Below are positions 1 through 5,546 of a stretch of 6,217 nucleotides of DNA, piece by piece. Every line of letters starts with the position of its first letter. Positions within the stretch are counted from its first letter, which is position 1. The translations under genes were made by a program, and so were the position numbers. Origin of the DNA: Bacillota bacterium (lineage in GTDB: Bacteria > Bacillota > Desulfitobacteriia > Desulfitobacteriales > JAJXUE01); assembly GCA_021786555.1 (NCBI GenBank), contig JAJYNB010000103.1, forward strand, positions 1 through 6,217, read 5' to 3'. The notes under the pieces are model-generated. The model was not told the DNA's origin. It did not search any database and saw only the letters and a program-made list of their open reading frames with translations.

Positions 1-142
1 CCTGAAATTCCGAGATTTTTTCCACAATCGGGGTTTGCGGTGTGATGGGGTAAACTGGAATTACCTTGGCCCGGGCCAGTTTCACTCCGTGAGCTACCGC
101 GTGGTTACCGTTAATCAGCAAGCGGGTGTGTTCCTCTCTCAT
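1..142 (-). CDS. 2-oxoacid:acceptor oxidoreductase alpha subunit, N-terminal 47 residues (cut by left edge)
   Basis: The reading frame opens with ATG at 142-140 and runs open off the left edge. It begins MREEHTRLLINGNHAVAHG, followed by KLARAKVIPVYPITPQTPIVEK. The YPITPQTP signature and the preceding 'NHAVAHGVKLA' are typical of the N-terminal domain of alpha subunits of pyruvate/2-oxoacid:ferredoxin oxidoreductases. In this family the domain helps form the TPP/substrate site together with the beta subunit. The start is firm: AGGAGGAGG lies at 155-147, and the ATG shares an ATGA with the stop of the preceding gene (4-base overlap), so translation is probably coupled. The 2-oxoacid substrate cannot be read from this fragment. 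By neighbourhood the complete enzyme should also need a beta subunit further left. The family call is confident; the substrate is open. Confidence 0.9.
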   Translation of the reverse strand, partial: MREEHTRLLINGNHAVAHGVKLARAKVIPVYPITPQTPIVEKISEFQ

Positions 143-1803
143 CGCGCCTCCTCCTTCAAGACCACCGCGCCCCGGGGACATTCTTCCACGCAGCTGCCGC
201 ACCCTTTGCAATACTGGTCCAGCACACGGTAGTGTTCCGTCAGGGAAGAATCTTTGATTACAGCCATATCCGGGCAGAAATAATAGCAGTTATCGCACTC
301 CAGGCACTGACCGCAGCTGAAACAGCGTTCGGCCTGAAGCTGGGCCTCAGCCCGGGCATACCCGCTCTTTACCTCACCAAAGTTCCCCAGCCTCGCTTCA
401 ACCGGAAGGATCCCCCTCTCTTGCCGCGGAGATTCAGGAAAATAGAAAGTGTTAACTTCTGAGAAAGAGACCTCGCCCTCTCTACCGGCTGTCCCATCGC
501 TCCGTGCCTCCCCGCTCAGGTAAGCCGCAATTGCGTCGGCTGCCCGTTTGCCCTGGCCAATGGCGGCGGAAACATAGCGGTCAGAACTGGCTGCATCACC
601 GCCGGCAAAAACACCCTGGCGGCTGGTCATGCCTGAAGAGTCTACTTCCAAAAGTCCCCCGTCACTGTTAAGTTCTCCGTCCCAGCCGCTTAACTCAGCA
701 TCCTGGCCCACAGCCAGAATTACCTTGTCGGCTTCCAGTGTAAAGCCGGTGCCTGGAAGTACTAAGGGCCGCAGCACACCCTGGGGAGCTGCAGGGTCTA
801 ACACAACCTTGCTGCAAGCCAGGCTCAGCCTGACCCCATCAGCCTTTACCTCTTGCACCATGACCCCGTCGTAAAGTACAACCCCTTCCTCCAGTGCCTC
901 CCGCACTTCATCCGTCTGGGCGGGCAGGGAAGTTCGGCTCTCCAAGGCCAGGACCTTTACCTCGCAGCCCAGGCGGCGGGCTGAGCGGGCTGCATCCATA
1001 GCCACGCTGCCGCCGCCGATAACTGCCACCTGGCTGCCCAGCCGGGGGGATTCACCCATATTGGCCGCCTGGAGAAAGTGCAGACCGTTTAAAACCCTGG
1101 CGTCCCCGGCGGGAAACTGGGGCAGAAGCTTGGCCTTACCCGCTCCGATGGCGAGAAATACTGCATCATATTCCTTTGCCAATCCCGCCAAATCACCGGC
1201 TGCAACCTGCCGGTTGAGAGAAACCTCCATACCCAGCTGCAAAAGGCGCCGGATTTCCCCGTCGACTACTTTCACAGGCAGACGGTAACGTGGAATTCCG
1301 TAGCGCAGCACCCCACCCAGTTCAGCTCTCGCCTCGATAAGTGTCACCTGGTATCCCTTGAGACGCAGTTGGAAGGCGCTCGACAAACCTGCGGGCCCGC
1401 CGCCGATCACAGCCACCTTTTGTTTCAGGCCGGTTTGTGGTTCTGGCAGGGGCCACCCCTGTTCAAGCGCCAGGTCGCCGACAAATTGTTCCAAGGCATT
1501 TATCGAGACAGCCCCGTCATACTGACCCCGATTGCACGAACCCTCACACGGATGGTGGCAAATCCGCCCCGTTGTAGCCGGCATCGGATTGTTAGCCGCC
1601 AGGGTCAACCACGCTTCCCGGTAATGTTCTTCCCTGGCCAACTGAATCCATGCCGGTATCTCCCCTTCCAAGGGACAGGCGTTATGGCAGGGCGAGGTGC
1701 GTTTCTGGTGAACCGGAATGGCGCTGCGCCAGGTTCCGGTATTCAGGACATCGGTCCAACCCGTAGTCCAAATCGGCGGCAATTCCTTACTAACCTGCGA
1801 CAT
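139..1803 (-). CDS. NAD(P)-dependent FAD oxidoreductase (glutamate synthase small-chain type) fused to a C-terminal 2x[4Fe-4S] ferredoxin domain
   Basis: This 554-residue protein likely carries electrons between the 2-oxoacid oxidoreductase core and NAD(P). Residues about 35-115 form the Fe-S domain of glutamate synthase small chains (C39-x3-C43 and C82-x3-C86-x3-C90). Residues 130-425 hold the two dinucleotide folds: GGGPAGLS (134-141, FAD), GGGSVAMD (263-270, NAD(P)) and the closing GVFAGGD (397-403). The C-terminal 65 residues are a ferredoxin domain with C500-x2-C503-x2-C506-x3-C510-P and C532-x2-C535-x2-C538-x3-C542-P, preceded by an extra C494/C497 pair. In Azoarcus phenylglyoxylate:NAD oxidoreductase the equivalent parts are separate (PadH and the delta subunit PadF); here they are one chain. 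The ATG at 1803 is preceded by AAGGGGGAG at 1818-1810 and overlaps the gamma gene by 14 bases. The family call is strong. Whether it uses NAD or NADP, and the direction of electron flow, are inferences. Confidence 0.9.
   Translation of the reverse strand: MSQVSKELPPIWTTGWTDVLNTGTWRSAIPVHQKRTSPCHNACPLEGEIPAWIQLAREEHYREAWLTLAANNPMPATTGRICHHPCEGSCNRGQYDGAVSINALEQFVGDLALEQGWPLPEPQTGLKQKVAVIGGGPAGLSSAFQLRLKGYQVTLIEARAELGGVLRYGIPRYRLPVKVVDGEIRRLLQLGMEVSLNRQVAAGDLAGLAKEYDAVFLAIGAGKAKLLPQFPAGDARVLNGLHFLQAANMGESPRLGSQVAVIGGGSVAMDAARSARRLGCEVKVLALESRTSLPAQTDEVREALEEGVVLYDGVMVQEVKADGVRLSLACSKVVLDPAAPQGVLRPLVLPGTGFTLEADKVILAVGQDAELSGWDGELNSDGGLLEVDSSGMTSRQGVFAGGDAASSDRYVSAAIGQGKRAADAIAAYLSGEARSDGTAGREGEVSFSEVNTFYFPESPRQERGILPVEARLGNFGEVKSGYARAEAQLQAERCFSCGQCLECDNCYYFCPDMAVIKDSSLTEHYRVLDQYCKGCGSCVEECPRGAVVLKEEAR
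147..155 (-). promoter_or_regulatory. Ribosome binding site for the alpha subunit gene
   Basis: AGGAGGAGG on the minus strand lies four bases upstream of the ATG at 142-140. It sits inside the last codons of the preceding gene. It fixes the alpha-subunit start and supports coupled translation across the ATGA junction. Confidence 0.75.
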
Positions 1804-2347
1804 TCAGCGCTCCCCCTTGTGCAACAAGCTTAAAACCATCCAGACATGCAGCCACATTCTCTGCCTGTTTAACCGGGCTCATTTCCCTGATAACCCGGCT
1901 CAGGGCATCAATTCCAGGCTCACCCAGGAGGCCGACAACTGCTCCCGCCAGGGTGGAATTAACGATGCGCCCCAGTCCATTGGCTTGGGCAATTGCCGTA
2001 GCGTCAATGCTAACGGGCCGGAAATTGCCCAGGTAGGAAAAGTAACCTGAAGATTTGGCCGAATTGACCAGCACCAGGGTATTTGGTCCTGCGCCTCTGA
2101 GCAGTGCGGCATTAAGCAAGCTAGGGTCGAAACATACGATCACGTCAGGATTGTCAATATCGCAGCGCAGCCGGATCGGCTTGTCGTCAACCCGGATAAA
2201 GGAACTTACGGGAGTACCACGCCGGGCGCCGCCATAAGTGGCATAAGCCTGGACATATTTCCCTTCCCGGAAGAACATGGTGGCCAGGATTTCACCTGCC
2301 CGCTGGGCACCCTGCCCGCCCCTTCCCTGGACAATAAACTGCAACAT
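1790..2347 (-). CDS. 2-oxoacid:acceptor oxidoreductase gamma subunit
   Basis: This 185-residue protein has the expected length for the gamma subunit of pyruvate/2-oxoacid:ferredoxin oxidoreductases. It opens with MLQFIVQGRGGQGAQRAGE; the GRGGQG loop at residues 8-13 is the family hallmark. It continues with YGGARRGTPVSSFIR (38-52, the counterpart of the usual 'YGPEARGG..S' stretch), a conserved 'DNPDVIVCFD' strand, and a late N-S-T-LAGAVVG helix (130-139). In this family the gamma subunit binds the CoA end of the active site and packs against alpha. It is the first gene of the second module. AGGAGGTG at 2363-2356 lies eight bases before the ATG and supports this start. Its 3' end overlaps the next gene by 14 bases. 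It resembles phenylglyoxylate- or pyruvate-type gamma subunits, but substrate specificity cannot be assigned from gamma. Confidence 0.92.
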   Translation of the reverse strand: MLQFIVQGRGGQGAQRAGEILATMFFREGKYVQAYATYGGARRGTPVSSFIRVDDKPIRLRCDIDNPDVIVCFDPSLLNAALLRGAGPNTLVLVNSAKSSGYFSYLGNFRPVSIDATAIAQANGLGRIVNSTLAGAVVGLLGEPGIDALSRVIREMSPVKQAENVAACLDGFKLVAQGGALNVAG

Positions 2348-2355
2348 TCTTTTTG

Positions 2356-2363
2356 CACCTCCT
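2356..2363 (-). promoter_or_regulatory. Ribosome binding site of the gamma subunit gene
   Basis: AGGAGGTG on the minus strand closely matches the anti-Shine-Dalgarno sequence and sits eight bases before the ATG at 2347-2345. It decides the start of the first gene in the oxidoreductase operon. Confidence 0.8.
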
Positions 2364-2435
2364 CAGTCATATTCATAGAACGGGCCCCAGCCCAACTCCT
2401 GTATTATCACGCAAAAGGCTTAGCCTCAGCGTTGT

Positions 2436-2453
2436 AAAGCAAAATCAGGTCCC
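2436..2453 (-). promoter_or_regulatory. Possible sigma-54-type promoter for the oxidoreductase operon
   Basis: On the minus strand, GGGACCTGATTTTGCTTT has GG at 2452-2451 and GC at 2440-2439 with ten bases between them, the spacing required by sigma-54, followed by the common TTT. The -24 element is imperfect. An alternative reading, TTGGGAC, fits the -24 consensus better but puts the GC one base too far away. A start site would fall near 2427, giving a leader of about 80 bases. The upstream palindromes would then be centred roughly 144, 221 and 312 bases before the start, a usual range for enhancer sites of sigma-54 activators. I found no convincing sigma-70 promoter: GATAAT at 2408-2403 has no matching -35. 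This is suggestive only. Confidence 0.3.
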
Positions 2454-2561
2454 AACTATGCTTTGGAAGTCGATTCTTGCCCTGAGAAGTCAAAGAATGG
2501 GTTTGGACGGTAGGAAAATAACCCTGACCTGACTTTTTCCCTGCAGGCGGAGATAAAGCTG

Positions 2562-2579
2562 TGGTACATAGATTTACCG
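2562..2579. repeat. Palindromic box 1 (decayed copy), TGGTAC-N6-TTACCG
   Basis: The left arm TGGTAC is intact. The right arm TTACCG differs from GTACCA at its first and last positions. The spacer ATAGAT differs by one base from that of box 2 (ATCGAT). With the shared preceding G, 16 of 19 positions are identical to box 2, so it is probably a diverged or weaker binding site. Confidence 0.55.
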
Positions 2580-2638
2580 CCTGCCTTAAACCGAATAAGT
2601 AAAGCCCTGGAAACGCCTGACCTGAGGAGCTTCAGCCG

Positions 2639-2656
2639 TGGTACATCGATGTACCA
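2639..2656. repeat. Palindromic box 2, perfect 18-base palindrome
   Basis: TGGTACATCGATGTACCA is its own reverse complement over all 18 bases, including the ATCGAT centre. The two GTAC cores start ten bases apart, one helical turn, as expected for a site bound by a protein dimer on one face of DNA. It lies 77 bases from box 1 and 91 from box 3. Confidence 0.7.
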
Positions 2657-2685
2657 TTTGGCCTTCGTCCTGCATCTGGACAAAA

Positions 2686-2705
2686 ACAGGCGCAAGTACG
2701 CCTGT
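2686..2705. repeat. Inverted repeat ACAGGCG-N6-CGCCTGT
   Basis: Perfect seven-base arms flank a six-base spacer, CAAGTA. The arms differ in sequence from the TGGTAC boxes but share the N6 layout, and a GTAC overlaps the spacer and right arm (2696-2699). It lies between boxes 2 and 3. It could be a separate operator or an RNA hairpin. Confidence 0.5.
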
Positions 2706-2729
2706 GTCAGTACCTGTTCCAGGAATTGA

Positions 2730-2747
2730 TGGTACGCTTGTGTACCA
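2730..2747. repeat. Palindromic box 3, TGGTAC-N6-GTACCA
   Basis: Both six-base arms are identical to those of box 2, while the spacer GCTTGT is unrelated and not self-complementary. This shows that the arms, not the centre, are the conserved part. The box directly abuts the 13-base-pair hairpin at 2748-2778. Confidence 0.7.
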
Positions 2748-2778
2748 GCCAAGCCAACCAGTAAATGGTTGGCTTGGC
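2748..2778 (-). terminator. Perfect 13-base-pair stem-loop after the hydroxylase operon, without a U-run
   Basis: Arms GCCAAGCCAACCA and TGGTTGGCTTGGC are fully complementary around the five-base loop GTAAA. The stem begins 13 bases after the TGA of the molybdopterin subunit. No T-run follows on either strand, so it does not meet the rule for an intrinsic terminator. It may stabilise the 3' end of the hydroxylase mRNA, or give partial termination with read-through. The dyad itself is certain; the terminator role is a guess. Confidence 0.5.
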
Positions 2779-2791
2779 CAAATTCCTAATA

Positions 2792-5068
2792 TCACTTTTC
2801 CCGGGCCCGTAAAGCCGCCAGCACTTTTTCCGGAGTTATGGGCAGTTCTTTGAAGCGGATGCCGGTGGCATCGAAGACCGCATTGGCGATGGCTGCCGCC
2901 GTCCCCACCAGTCCGGATTCCCCCACGCTCTTGGCGCCAAACGGTCCGGTCTGGCAGGACGCTTCCACCAAAATTGTCTCGACCTCGGGCATATCCATGG
3001 CTGTCAGAATCTTATAATCTGCCAGGTTTGGGTTAAGGGGACGCCCGCTGACCGGGTCATAGCGGTATTCCTCTGTCAGCGTATAACCGATTCCCTGCTG
3101 CAAGGCCCCCTGAATCTGCCCTTCCACCAGCGCAGGGTTGATCGCAGTGCCCACATCGTGGGCAGCCACGATTTTCAACACTTCCACCACTCCGGTCTCC
3201 GTGTCCACCTCCACCTCTGCGAACTGGGCGGCATAAACCGGTGGATTGCCCTCAGGCTCCTCGCTGGCAACCCCGATGATTTGATGACCGTGGCTGCCGA
3301 AGTGTGCCTTGTGGGAGACCTCAGCGACGCTGATGGATTTGGGAGCCCCTTCCCTGGTCCGGACAACCCCGTTTTCCACTGTCAGATTTTCCGCCGGAAC
3401 CTCCAGGATTTCCGCGGCCATCGCAAGGAGCTTCTCCTTGGCCGCGGCGGCGGCCTTTCTTACGGCGTTGCCGCCAGAGTAAGCCTGGCGGCTGGCGTGG
3501 CTGCCGATGTCAAACCCCGCCACATCGGTATCGGCCGTCTTGGTAATCATCACGTCCTCGTAGGCCAGCCCCAGTTCCTCGGCGGCCACCTGGGTCAGGG
3601 CTGTGCCGCTGCCCTGGCCGACATCTGAATTGCTGAAAATGAGATTGGCGCTGCCGTCCTCATTTATCTTCACCACAGCCGCGGAGGTTTCGTGCAGCAT
3701 TGGCCTTGCCCCGCTGACGTGCATCATGTACCCCATGCCCACTCCGCGCTTTTTGGTCCCGGGCTGGCCTGCCTGCCGGTTTCTTTTGGCTTCCCAGCCG
3801 ATGGCTTTGGCGCCGCGCTCAATTCCCTCTTCCAGGCCGCAGCTCTCAATCACCCAGCCGGACCAAGACCAAACTTCGCCTTCACACGGGTGGTTCTTGC
3901 GCCGGATTTCCAACGGGTCCAGCCCTAAAGCTGCAGCAATATCATCCACCTGGGATTCCACGCCAAAAACCACCTGTGGATTGCCATAACCGCGGAAAGC
4001 GCCGCACTGGGTGCTGTTGGTGTAAACAGAATAGTTGTCAACCTTGATGTTAGCGCACTTGTACATGGCTAAAAACCAGCCGGCTACCGGACCCGCAAAA
4101 GAAGGTGTATGGGTGGCATAAGCGCCCCCGTCAATATAGGCTGTCATTTGGCGGGCGGTAAAGGTCCCATCCTTTTTCACTCCGGTCTTTAAAACCATGG
4201 TTATGGGATGCCTGGATTCTGTCCCCAGGAAAGACTCTTCCCGAGAATATTTAAGCATCACCGGATAACCTGATTTTAGCGCCAGAAGCGCTGCGATAGG
4301 CTCGTTCACCACACCTAACCGGCTGCCGAAGGCTCCCCCAACGGGCGGCTTGATGATTCTCACCTGACCCGTCCTTAACCCCAGGGCATGGGCGGTGATG
4401 CCGCGCACCAGGTGGGGCATCTGGGTGGAGGTCCAGATTGTGACCCGGCCGTCCATATCGGGCGCGGCGACCGCTACCCCGCAGGGCTCCAGGGTCACCT
4501 GGTACACTTTGGGGACATAATACCGGTCTTCAAACACAAAGTCAGCTTCCCGGAAACCCTCTTCCACATCGCCAATCACCACGGGCATGTGGGCTGCGAT
4601 ATTTTTTTCCGCGCTGTGGATGAGCGGTGCTCCGTCGGCCATAGCTGCTTCCACATCCATCGCAGGGGGCAGCACTTCGTATTCTACCTCAATCAATTCC
4701 AGGGCCCGCTCCGCCGTATCCTCATCTACAGCTGCCACGGCCGCAATTGGGTCTCCCATATAACGGGCCTTATCGGAGAGGATATACTGGTCTTCCATCA
4801 GGACTGCGCCGGGGGATGGTGGAAACCCAGCGCTGTTCCAGGGGATTTTTGGCGTGTCCTCATAACTGATAACCGCTTTGACCCCCGGCAGGGAACGGGC
4901 CTTCGAGGTGTCGATGCTGAGAATCCTGGCATGCGCATAAGGACTGCGCAGCACCCTGCCAACCAACATGTGGGGCAGATTCATGTCACCGGCGTAAACT
5001 GCCCGGCCTGACACCTTTTCCCGCGCATCCACCCTTCTCACCCTCTGGCCTACAACTGCATAACTCAT
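2792..5068 (-). CDS. Molybdenum hydroxylase (xanthine dehydrogenase family), large molybdopterin-binding subunit
   Basis: This 758-residue protein carries the Mo-cytosine/pterin dinucleotide cofactor and the active site of a hydroxylase that acts on N-heterocycles, aldehydes or aromatic acyl compounds. The N-terminal 'a/b hammerhead' domain begins VGQRVRRVDAREKVSGRAVYAGD. Cofactor motifs follow: GGAFGSR (244-250), GAFRGYGNPQ (356-365), GQGSGTALTQ (484-493), DVGTAINP (638-645) and SVGESG (714-719). Glu717 corresponds to the catalytic Glu of xanthine oxidase (Glu1261 in the bovine enzyme). The position matching bovine Phe914 is Tyr361. The CO dehydrogenase loops AYRCSFR and AYRGAGR are absent. 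The length is normal for a separate large subunit. GGGAGGTT at 5082-5075 supports the ATG at 5068, 16 bases after the small-subunit stop. There is no signal peptide, so the protein is cytoplasmic. The substrate is unknown. Confidence 0.93.
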   Translation of the reverse strand: MSYAVVGQRVRRVDAREKVSGRAVYAGDMNLPHMLVGRVLRSPYAHARILSIDTSKARSLPGVKAVISYEDTPKIPWNSAGFPPSPGAVLMEDQYILSDKARYMGDPIAAVAAVDEDTAERALELIEVEYEVLPPAMDVEAAMADGAPLIHSAEKNIAAHMPVVIGDVEEGFREADFVFEDRYYVPKVYQVTLEPCGVAVAAPDMDGRVTIWTSTQMPHLVRGITAHALGLRTGQVRIIKPPVGGAFGSRLGVVNEPIAALLALKSGYPVMLKYSREESFLGTESRHPITMVLKTGVKKDGTFTARQMTAYIDGGAYATHTPSFAGPVAGWFLAMYKCANIKVDNYSVYTNSTQCGAFRGYGNPQVVFGVESQVDDIAAALGLDPLEIRRKNHPCEGEVWSWSGWVIESCGLEEGIERGAKAIGWEAKRNRQAGQPGTKKRGVGMGYMMHVSGARPMLHETSAAVVKINEDGSANLIFSNSDVGQGSGTALTQVAAEELGLAYEDVMITKTADTDVAGFDIGSHASRQAYSGGNAVRKAAAAAKEKLLAMAAEILEVPAENLTVENGVVRTREGAPKSISVAEVSHKAHFGSHGHQIIGVASEEPEGNPPVYAAQFAEVEVDTETGVVEVLKIVAAHDVGTAINPALVEGQIQGALQQGIGYTLTEEYRYDPVSGRPLNPNLADYKILTAMDMPEVETILVEASCQTGPFGAKSVGESGLVGTAAAIANAVFDATGIRFKELPITPEKVLAALRAREK

Positions 5069-5084
5069 TTTTCAACCTCCCTTC

Positions 5085-5546
5085 TTAACTGCGGCTCACA
5101 GCCATAATTGCTTCAACTATCTTCACGTATCCCGTACAACGGCAGAGGTTGCCGCTCAATCCTTCCCGGACTTCTGCTTCCGTAGGGTGGGGGTTGCTGT
5201 CAAGCAGCGCTTTGGCAGTCATCACTACGCCGGGGGTGCAATAGCCGCATTGGATGGCGCCATGGTCTACGAGAGCCTCCTGGATAGGGGTGAGCCCCTC
5301 TATTCCGCCTACCCCTTCGATGGTGGTGATCTCCCTGCCCGAGGCATCGACTGCCAGCACCAGACAGGAATTTACCGGCTTACCGTCCATCAGCACAGTA
5401 CAGGCCCCGCATTCGCCGGCGCCGCATCCTTTTTTAGTGCCGGTCAAAGCCAGATCCTCCCTGAGCACATCCAGTAATGTCCGCTTTACCTCCGCATCCA
5501 AGCGGTAACTCTCCCCGTTAACTTTAAGCGTGATTGGCAGTTTCAT
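5085..5546 (-). CDS. Molybdenum hydroxylase small subunit with two [2Fe-2S] clusters
   Basis: This 153-residue protein is the usual size for the iron-sulfur subunit of xanthine dehydrogenase-family enzymes. The plant-type ferredoxin domain carries C41-x4-C46-x2-C49-x11-C61 (in KGCGAGECGACTVLMDG), and the C-terminal helical domain carries C100-x2-C103 (QCGYCTPG) and C135-x-C137 (NLCRCTGY). All eight ligands are present, so both clusters should be intact and pass electrons from the Mo site to FAD. The ATG at 5546 is preceded by GGGAGGGAG at 5558-5550. The gene overlaps the end of the FAD-subunit gene by 23 bases and lies 16 bases ahead of the large-subunit gene. This tight packing fits an obligate complex. 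It cannot be told apart from the small subunits of CO, nicotinate or xanthine enzymes by its motifs alone. Confidence 0.95.
   Translation of the reverse strand: MKLPITLKVNGESYRLDAEVKRTLLDVLREDLALTGTKKGCGAGECGACTVLMDGKPVNSCLVLAVDASGREITTIEGVGGIEGLTPIQEALVDHGAIQCGYCTPGVVMTAKALLDSNPHPTEAEVREGLSGNLCRCTGYVKIVEAIMAVSRS

Larger units (their letters stand above)
2348..2791. other. 444-base intergenic region, non-coding, rich in inverted repeats
   Basis: I see no credible gene here. Short open frames exist on both strands, but they start at TTG or GTG without a ribosome binding site and cross the palindromes. Starting from the right, the region holds a 13-base-pair hairpin after the hydroxylase stop, then four further hyphenated dyads, including the repeated TGGTAC-N6-GTACCA boxes (listed separately). 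It ends in a leader of about 210 bases that should contain the promoter of the oxidoreductase operon. A 10-base direct repeat, CCTGACCTGA, occurs at 2523-2532 and 2616-2625. I see no tRNA, no CRISPR repeat and no transposon ends. I could not recognise a riboswitch in the leader. Confidence 0.75.

Noticed and set aside
1369..1833. 154-codon plus-strand open frame antisense to the FAD/ferredoxin fusion gene
   Set aside because: It is a shadow of a well-supported gene with clear FAD and cluster motifs, and its own translation has no recognisable domain.
2403..2408. GATAAT as a sigma-70 -10 box for the oxidoreductase operon
   Set aside because: The hexamer 17 bases upstream does not resemble TTGACA. 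The nearby TTTACA is 24 bases away, too far for a normal promoter.
2540..2547. CCTGCAGG palindrome
   Set aside because: An isolated eight-base palindrome is expected by chance and has no second copy in the region.
2456..2752. 98-codon minus-strand open frame in the intergenic region
   Set aside because: It starts at TTG with no ribosome binding site, runs through the palindromic boxes and resembles no family I know. The repeats explain the region better.
2638..2853. 71-codon plus-strand open frame across the hairpins
   Set aside because: It starts at GTG inside a palindrome, has no ribosome binding site, and runs antisense into the end of the molybdopterin-subunit gene.
4388..5011. 207-codon plus-strand open frame antisense to the large subunit
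   Set aside because: It is long only because of GC-biased codon structure on the opposite strand. The minus-strand frame carries all family motifs, and this one has none.
2792..5546. Identification as aerobic-type CO dehydrogenase (CoxL/CoxS)
   Set aside because: The active-site loops AYRCSFR and AYRGAGR are absent; the corresponding segment is QCGAFRGYGNPQ.
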